Positions 60,853 to 64,000 of a stretch of 64,000 bases of DNA are shown one piece after another. The stretch spans positions 1-64,000 of the forward strand of contig JARBJD010000120.1 of the NCBI GenBank assembly GCA_033064195.1, given 5' to 3'. Source of the DNA: Blattamonas nauphoetae (Eukaryota; Preaxostyla; Oxymonadida). The position numbers were made by a program, and so were the translations under genes. Numbering within the stretch: the first letter of the stretch is position 1; every line of letters begins with the position of its first letter. The notes under the pieces were generated by a model. The model saw only the letters and a program-made list of their open reading frames with translations, searched no databases and had not been told where the DNA came from.

Positions 60853-61734
60853 ATGAACAAATCGAATATGGCTAAACCAGAGGTCTCGCGGAGGGTGGAA
60901 CCCTTTTCTCTTACAGCATACGTGAATGCAAAACTGAGTGAAGCATCAAGTAGGAATGTGTCTCATGAAGTGCAATCACAAATACATCCAGACTTGAATT
61001 TCAATCGCAATAGTGTCAATGTCCTCGTTGGAAACAGAGGAAGTGGAAAGACCTTCAATGCTCTTCGGGAAGTTGCCAAGCTCCAGAATGTTCAAGTCAG
61101 AAATGAACTATTTCACCTCTTTGTCTTCGTCACTGATAAGAACATAGATCCAACCTTCGATAAATTCAAACCAATACTGAACGTTCCATATGTGAAAGTG
61201 AAATACGATGATGCACTTCCATTTCTGTTGGAACTCTCTGAATCGAAAGCTGCTTATGAAGAGATCATAGACAATCAATGGCAAGAGAGAATCACTGATG
61301 AATGCAGAGAGGATCTCTTTGATTCACTTTACATTGATGACTTCTCAGTGAAGAATCTCCAAACAATAATCCTCCTTGATGACTGTCGAAGAATCCTAGG
61401 TGAACGAAGGACTTCCAAAAATAGAATGACAATGATGGACTTATTATTGGAGAATCGACAACCAAAGTTCACGTTCTTTCTGACTATGCATGAGCTCTTC
61501 AGTTTGTCAGCAGACATGAAGTCAAACATCGATTCAATGTGGATCTTTGGAGGCTTCAACAAAGAACGAATCAGTCGAGTCTATCCTCAGTTGAACTCAC
61601 CAATTGATATTCGACAATTCTGGAATGTCTATCAACGAAAACAAAAGTGTGAAGCAATCATTCTTCGATACAATACTGATGGAGTTACACTGAATGAGAT
61701 CAACAAAGAAGGGTTAATCAGAAGGGTCCGTTAG
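60853..61734 (+). CDS. FtsK/A32-type genome-packaging ATPase
   Basis: 293 residues. Walker A is VLVGNRGSGKTFNAL (residues ~56-70). Walker B is TIILLDDCRR near residue 173, with two acidic residues after the hydrophobic strand. Further on are RMTMMDLLLENRQPKFTFFL and HELFSLSADMKSNIDSMWIF, the arginine/sensor region usual in A32-like ATPases (Thr/Ser after a hydrophobic strand). These enzymes pump the genome into preformed capsids in Polintons, virophages and NCLDVs. It is the only rightward gene in the right half and overlaps the 3' end of the gene at 61714 by 21 bases. It looks whole. Confidence 0.85.
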   Translation: MNKSNMAKPEVSRRVEPFSLTAYVNAKLSEASSRNVSHEVQSQIHPDLNFNRNSVNVLVGNRGSGKTFNALREVAKLQNVQVRNELFHLFVFVTDKNIDPTFDKFKPILNVPYVKVKYDDALPFLLELSESKAAYEEIIDNQWQERITDECREDLFDSLYIDDFSVKNLQTIILLDDCRRILGERRTSKNRMTMMDLLLENRQPKFTFFLTMHELFSLSADMKSNIDSMWIFGGFNKERISRVYPQLNSPIDIRQFWNVYQRKQKCEAIILRYNTDGVTLNEINKEGLIRRVR

Positions 61735-62040
61735 TTCTTGGATGAGGTTTCCAATTGAGTCAGTCAGTGTTCGAATTGATTCTTCAATGTCTGATAATCT
61801 TTGGTCAATCGAGAGTGAATTAGGAGAAGTGGAAGCATCAACATATCGTTTCCTCAGTGCTATCTCACCTCTTATTTTTGTTATTCTGTATCCATCGATT
61901 TGAATCATCCTATTCAGTTTCTGAGTTGTGTACTCATTCAGTTCTTTTCTATTCTTCTCCAAGTATCTCTGAAAGTCGTGGATGTTTGTGAACTCTTTCT
62001 GCTCAGGATCAAATGGTTCTAATATTTTCAGTGATGTCAT
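61714..62040 (-). CDS. Small coiled-coil protein of the Polinton-like element
   Basis: 108 residues: MTSLKILEPFDPEQKEFTNI, HDFQRYLEKNRKELNEYTTQ, then a basic strand (IRGEIALRKRY) and a C-terminal heptad-type helix (LSDIEESIRTLTDSIGNLIQ). It is likely oligomeric. Position next to the integrase and ATPase gives no firm role. It carries a weaker form of the leader motif (minus strand TATTTTTATTTCACTTAA). Confidence 0.5.
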   Translation of the reverse strand: MTSLKILEPFDPEQKEFTNIHDFQRYLEKNRKELNEYTTQKLNRMIQIDGYRITKIRGEIALRKRYVDASTSPNSLSIDQRLSDIEESIRTLTDSIGNLIQELTDPSD

Positions 62041-62109
62041 TTAAGTGAAATAAAAATATCTGAAACATTTTTGAGAATAGTCATAATTGAAGCGAACGAA
62101 GGTCTGAGG

Positions 62110-63615
62110 TCAGAATAGACCGAATTCATTAATGAACTCTGGTGATAAGTCGTCAATTGAGTCTGCATGGAACTTTGTGTGTTGAATGGGAACGTACACT
62201 ATTTTTGGTAGACATGTGAGTCCATTCAGTAGAGTAGCTACCACATTTCCGTGCTTGTATTCAATGAATTTCCCCACGAATTGAAACTGTCTTCGCTTCT
62301 TCTGAAACTTGGCAACAGTCTTGTCCAGATCAAGGTGAATCAATAGAATATTTCCTGGTTTGTATTTCCATAACATCTGTGTTGTCTGCTGTCTTTGGAT
62401 GTTCTTTAATTGCTCTTCACAACTGGAGATATACAGCGCTTCAATTTCACGATTGTTTTGTGCCTGCTGTGGAGTGAACTTGTTCCAGTACGCTCGATGA
62501 GGAGTCATGTTGTAGTATTCCACCATCTGATTCATCAAGGAATGATTTGCCATTTGTGTCGCATTGTCTTGGAATCCATCTCTGATTGTTCTTATCACTC
62601 GATCGACAATTCTATTGTGATTTGTGAATGGTGAGCTTGTGAAATATGTACTGACGTTCTGATCCTTGAAAAACTCTGATGCTTCTCCACTAGTCCATGC
62701 TGCTTCTCCATCTCCTCGAATGTTGTTGACATGAACTCCACGATGATTTATCAGATCATTGATTGCAGTCTTGACTTTGCTCCATGATTTATCCAGAACT
62801 GGAATGACAACCAGGTATTTAGTGTTGATGTTAATTGCGAAGAGATCAATCTGTAGAACTGTTTTCGACGTTGGTGATTGGATAAAAACGAGATCAATTT
62901 CCCAGGATCCAAACTTGGGAGAAAAGTATGGTCTATCACAATTCTGAGGAACCTTTCTGTCTGATGTCTTCTGTGGATCACCTGTAATTGCTTTCGACAT
63001 GAACTGCATTTTTGATCGAAATGGATACACTATTTTTTCCGTTGTTTTTGGAATCATTGGAGGATCAATTCTCATCGCATCACCTCCTTTTTCTCTCTGA
63101 ATTTTCCTGGGATGTGCAGCACTCCATCTATGATCATATTCCTCATACCAATCCTGAAATGATCTTCCTCCGAATGGGATTTGTTTTGTGTGAGTCAGAA
63201 TGAAGTCAAGATCTTCGTTCGCAATCTTTCTGTTTATCGAGGCTCGTACGAATGTGTCTCTGTTCATTTTATTTGCATCCAGAATGTGTGATGTAATTAA
63301 GTGTTCCATCTGCTTTTGATTTTTCATTATTGAGTTCTCAGCTTTGATCTGTTCATCTTCTGAATCATTTCTCTGTTGATGATCAAACAATCCTTTCATT
63401 TGTGCCAACTTATTGAGCACTTGCTGTGTCGTCGGTTCATTCTGTCTGATCTCCCTCACTGGGTGGTTGAACACGGTTGGTGTGAAGAAGGGATTTCTCT
63501 CTATTGGATCCTGCATCTGTGAAATTGGTATAAGTAGTATAGAAGACGGAAATCGATACCTATCTAGATCGCCAATAACACGGAATAAATCACTTTTGAC
63601 CTCAAAAACATACAT
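62110..63615 (-). CDS. Retroviral-type integrase of the Polinton-like element
   Basis: Start at 63615, or perhaps 63516 (MQDPIERNPFFTPT). The N-terminal third is helical with a possible DNA-binding role. The rve core spans ~residues 230-390: SWEIDLVFIQSPTSKTVLQI (first acidic residue), HVNNIRGDGEAAWTSGEA (second), and FTNHNRIVDRVIRTIRDGFQ (third-box region with the N.(I/V)(V)DR.IRTIRD phrase seen in Polinton integrases). A C-terminal KYKPGNILLIHLDLDK ... FVGKFIEYKHGNVVATLL domain looks like a chromodomain/SH3-like fold. It inserts the element into host DNA with a short target duplication, as known for the family. It looks whole. Confidence 0.88.
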   Translation of the reverse strand: MYVFEVKSDLFRVIGDLDRYRFPSSILLIPISQMQDPIERNPFFTPTVFNHPVREIRQNEPTTQQVLNKLAQMKGLFDHQQRNDSEDEQIKAENSIMKNQKQMEHLITSHILDANKMNRDTFVRASINRKIANEDLDFILTHTKQIPFGGRSFQDWYEEYDHRWSAAHPRKIQREKGGDAMRIDPPMIPKTTEKIVYPFRSKMQFMSKAITGDPQKTSDRKVPQNCDRPYFSPKFGSWEIDLVFIQSPTSKTVLQIDLFAININTKYLVVIPVLDKSWSKVKTAINDLINHRGVHVNNIRGDGEAAWTSGEASEFFKDQNVSTYFTSSPFTNHNRIVDRVIRTIRDGFQDNATQMANHSLMNQMVEYYNMTPHRAYWNKFTPQQAQNNREIEALYISSCEEQLKNIQRQQTTQMLWKYKPGNILLIHLDLDKTVAKFQKKRRQFQFVGKFIEYKHGNVVATLLNGLTCLPKIVYVPIQHTKFHADSIDDLSPEFINEFGLF

Positions 63616-64000
63616 TTCCTGACACTTCGATTTTGATGAATTTTGGACCTGATTCTTACTTTATTTTGATAAAATGAGCTCCAAAAATGGATTGCAGACG
63701 ATTCAGGGTCAAATCAATCGGCACGATCATGTCGATGTTGTACATCAATCCAATTGACTGGACCAGGTGGCCCAGGTGGATCGCGAAATCAAATTGGTTT
63801 TTTATTTTTGGAGGTCCACAGGTCCACAAGTCCACAAAGTCCACGGCGCAGGGGAACGCTCAGAATGCACCAGAATGACGTGCACTACCTCCCCATGCAT
63901 CTACGGCATCCATGGATTGTTTTGGTCAAAAATGATTTTTTCACTTTTTTCATCACTATAAAAGGAAATAAAAAATTGATTTTTTAAAATTAACCTTAAT
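63616..64000. other. Right edge, possibly near the element end
   Basis: A leader-like tttattttgataaa precedes an ATG at ~63674 with a frame of ~27 codons. A short run of tccac(a)aggtccac-type repeats lies at 63815-63845. No inverted copy of this region was noticed elsewhere in the window, so the terminal repeat is not identified. Confidence 0.3.

Larger units (their letters stand above)
53270..64000. mobile_element. Polinton/Maverick-like element (fossil; ends not found)
   Basis: A compact block of eleven or so genes: S74-domain protein, two capsid-like paralogues, small virion-like proteins, two unknowns, an FtsK/A32-type ATPase, a small coiled-coil protein and a retroviral-type integrase. 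Integrase, packaging ATPase and capsid genes together define Polinton-type elements. Most frames look whole. A DNA polymerase B is missing from this block and is seen only as broken fragments to the left, no maturation protease was recognised, and no terminal inverted repeat was found. The element is incomplete as seen, or continues past 64000. Good preservation of many genes suggests a fairly recent arrival. Confidence 0.8.

Overview
The window looks like nuclear DNA of a flagellated, intron-containing protist with small, closely packed genes. The best guess is an oxymonad (Preaxostyla) close to Blattamonas. That guess rests on remembered protein styles, namely tandem ARM-like 350-residue proteins, beta-helix membrane proteins and coiled-coil/SPRY-like proteins, and not on a search. 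Introns are GT-AG. Many are only 29-42 nt, with some of 53-130 nt. TAA, TAG and TGA all end host genes.

Layout. 1-0.5 kb is a C-rich minisatellite. 1-10.2 kb holds three relatives of one ARM-like family (a C-terminal relic and two full copies). Between the full copies sits a 3.6 kb Mutator-like element with a perfect 9-bp target duplication. It contains a gene-like cargo, a 1.2 kb foldback repeat, and a 147-bp MITE inside one arm of that foldback.

11-40 kb is the host gene block: a Pho80-type cyclin, TMEM231 (ciliary transition zone), a polypyrimidine-tract-binding protein, RNase T2, an S41 membrane protease, an importin-alpha-like ARM protein, and an SH3-RRM-U-box-like protein. Then follow a starch/glycogen-binding-domain protein, a small two-exon gene, a C2HC zinc-finger protein, a second SH3-RRM-U-box-like gene, a Rab32-like GTPase, a beta-helix surface protein, VPS45, a PB1 plus cysteine-repeat protein and a coiled-coil/SPRY-like protein. 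The two SH3-RRM genes and their flanks form an inverted duplication around the genes between them.

40-53 kb is a repeat-rich graveyard: two ~1 kb direct repeats, a DIRS-like retroelement scrap, fragments resembling the N-terminal part of a Polinton-type DNA polymerase B, a Tc1-type DD34E transposon inserted among them, and several small virus-type repeat-domain genes. 53-63.6 kb is a Polinton/Maverick-like element. It has a retroviral-type integrase, a packaging-type ATPase, two paralogous capsid-like proteins, small virion-like proteins and a protein ending in a Peptidase_S74 chaperone domain. Most genes there are preceded by one shared A/T-rich motif touching the start codon. Its polymerase is seen only as fragments and its ends were not found, so it is treated as an incomplete fossil.

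The most notable things are the Polinton-like element with its S74 protein and shared start-site motif, the nested transposons with a built-in empty-site control, the PB1 plus cysteine-repeat protein, and two host reading frames that carry homologous coding sequence straight across an in-frame TGA.
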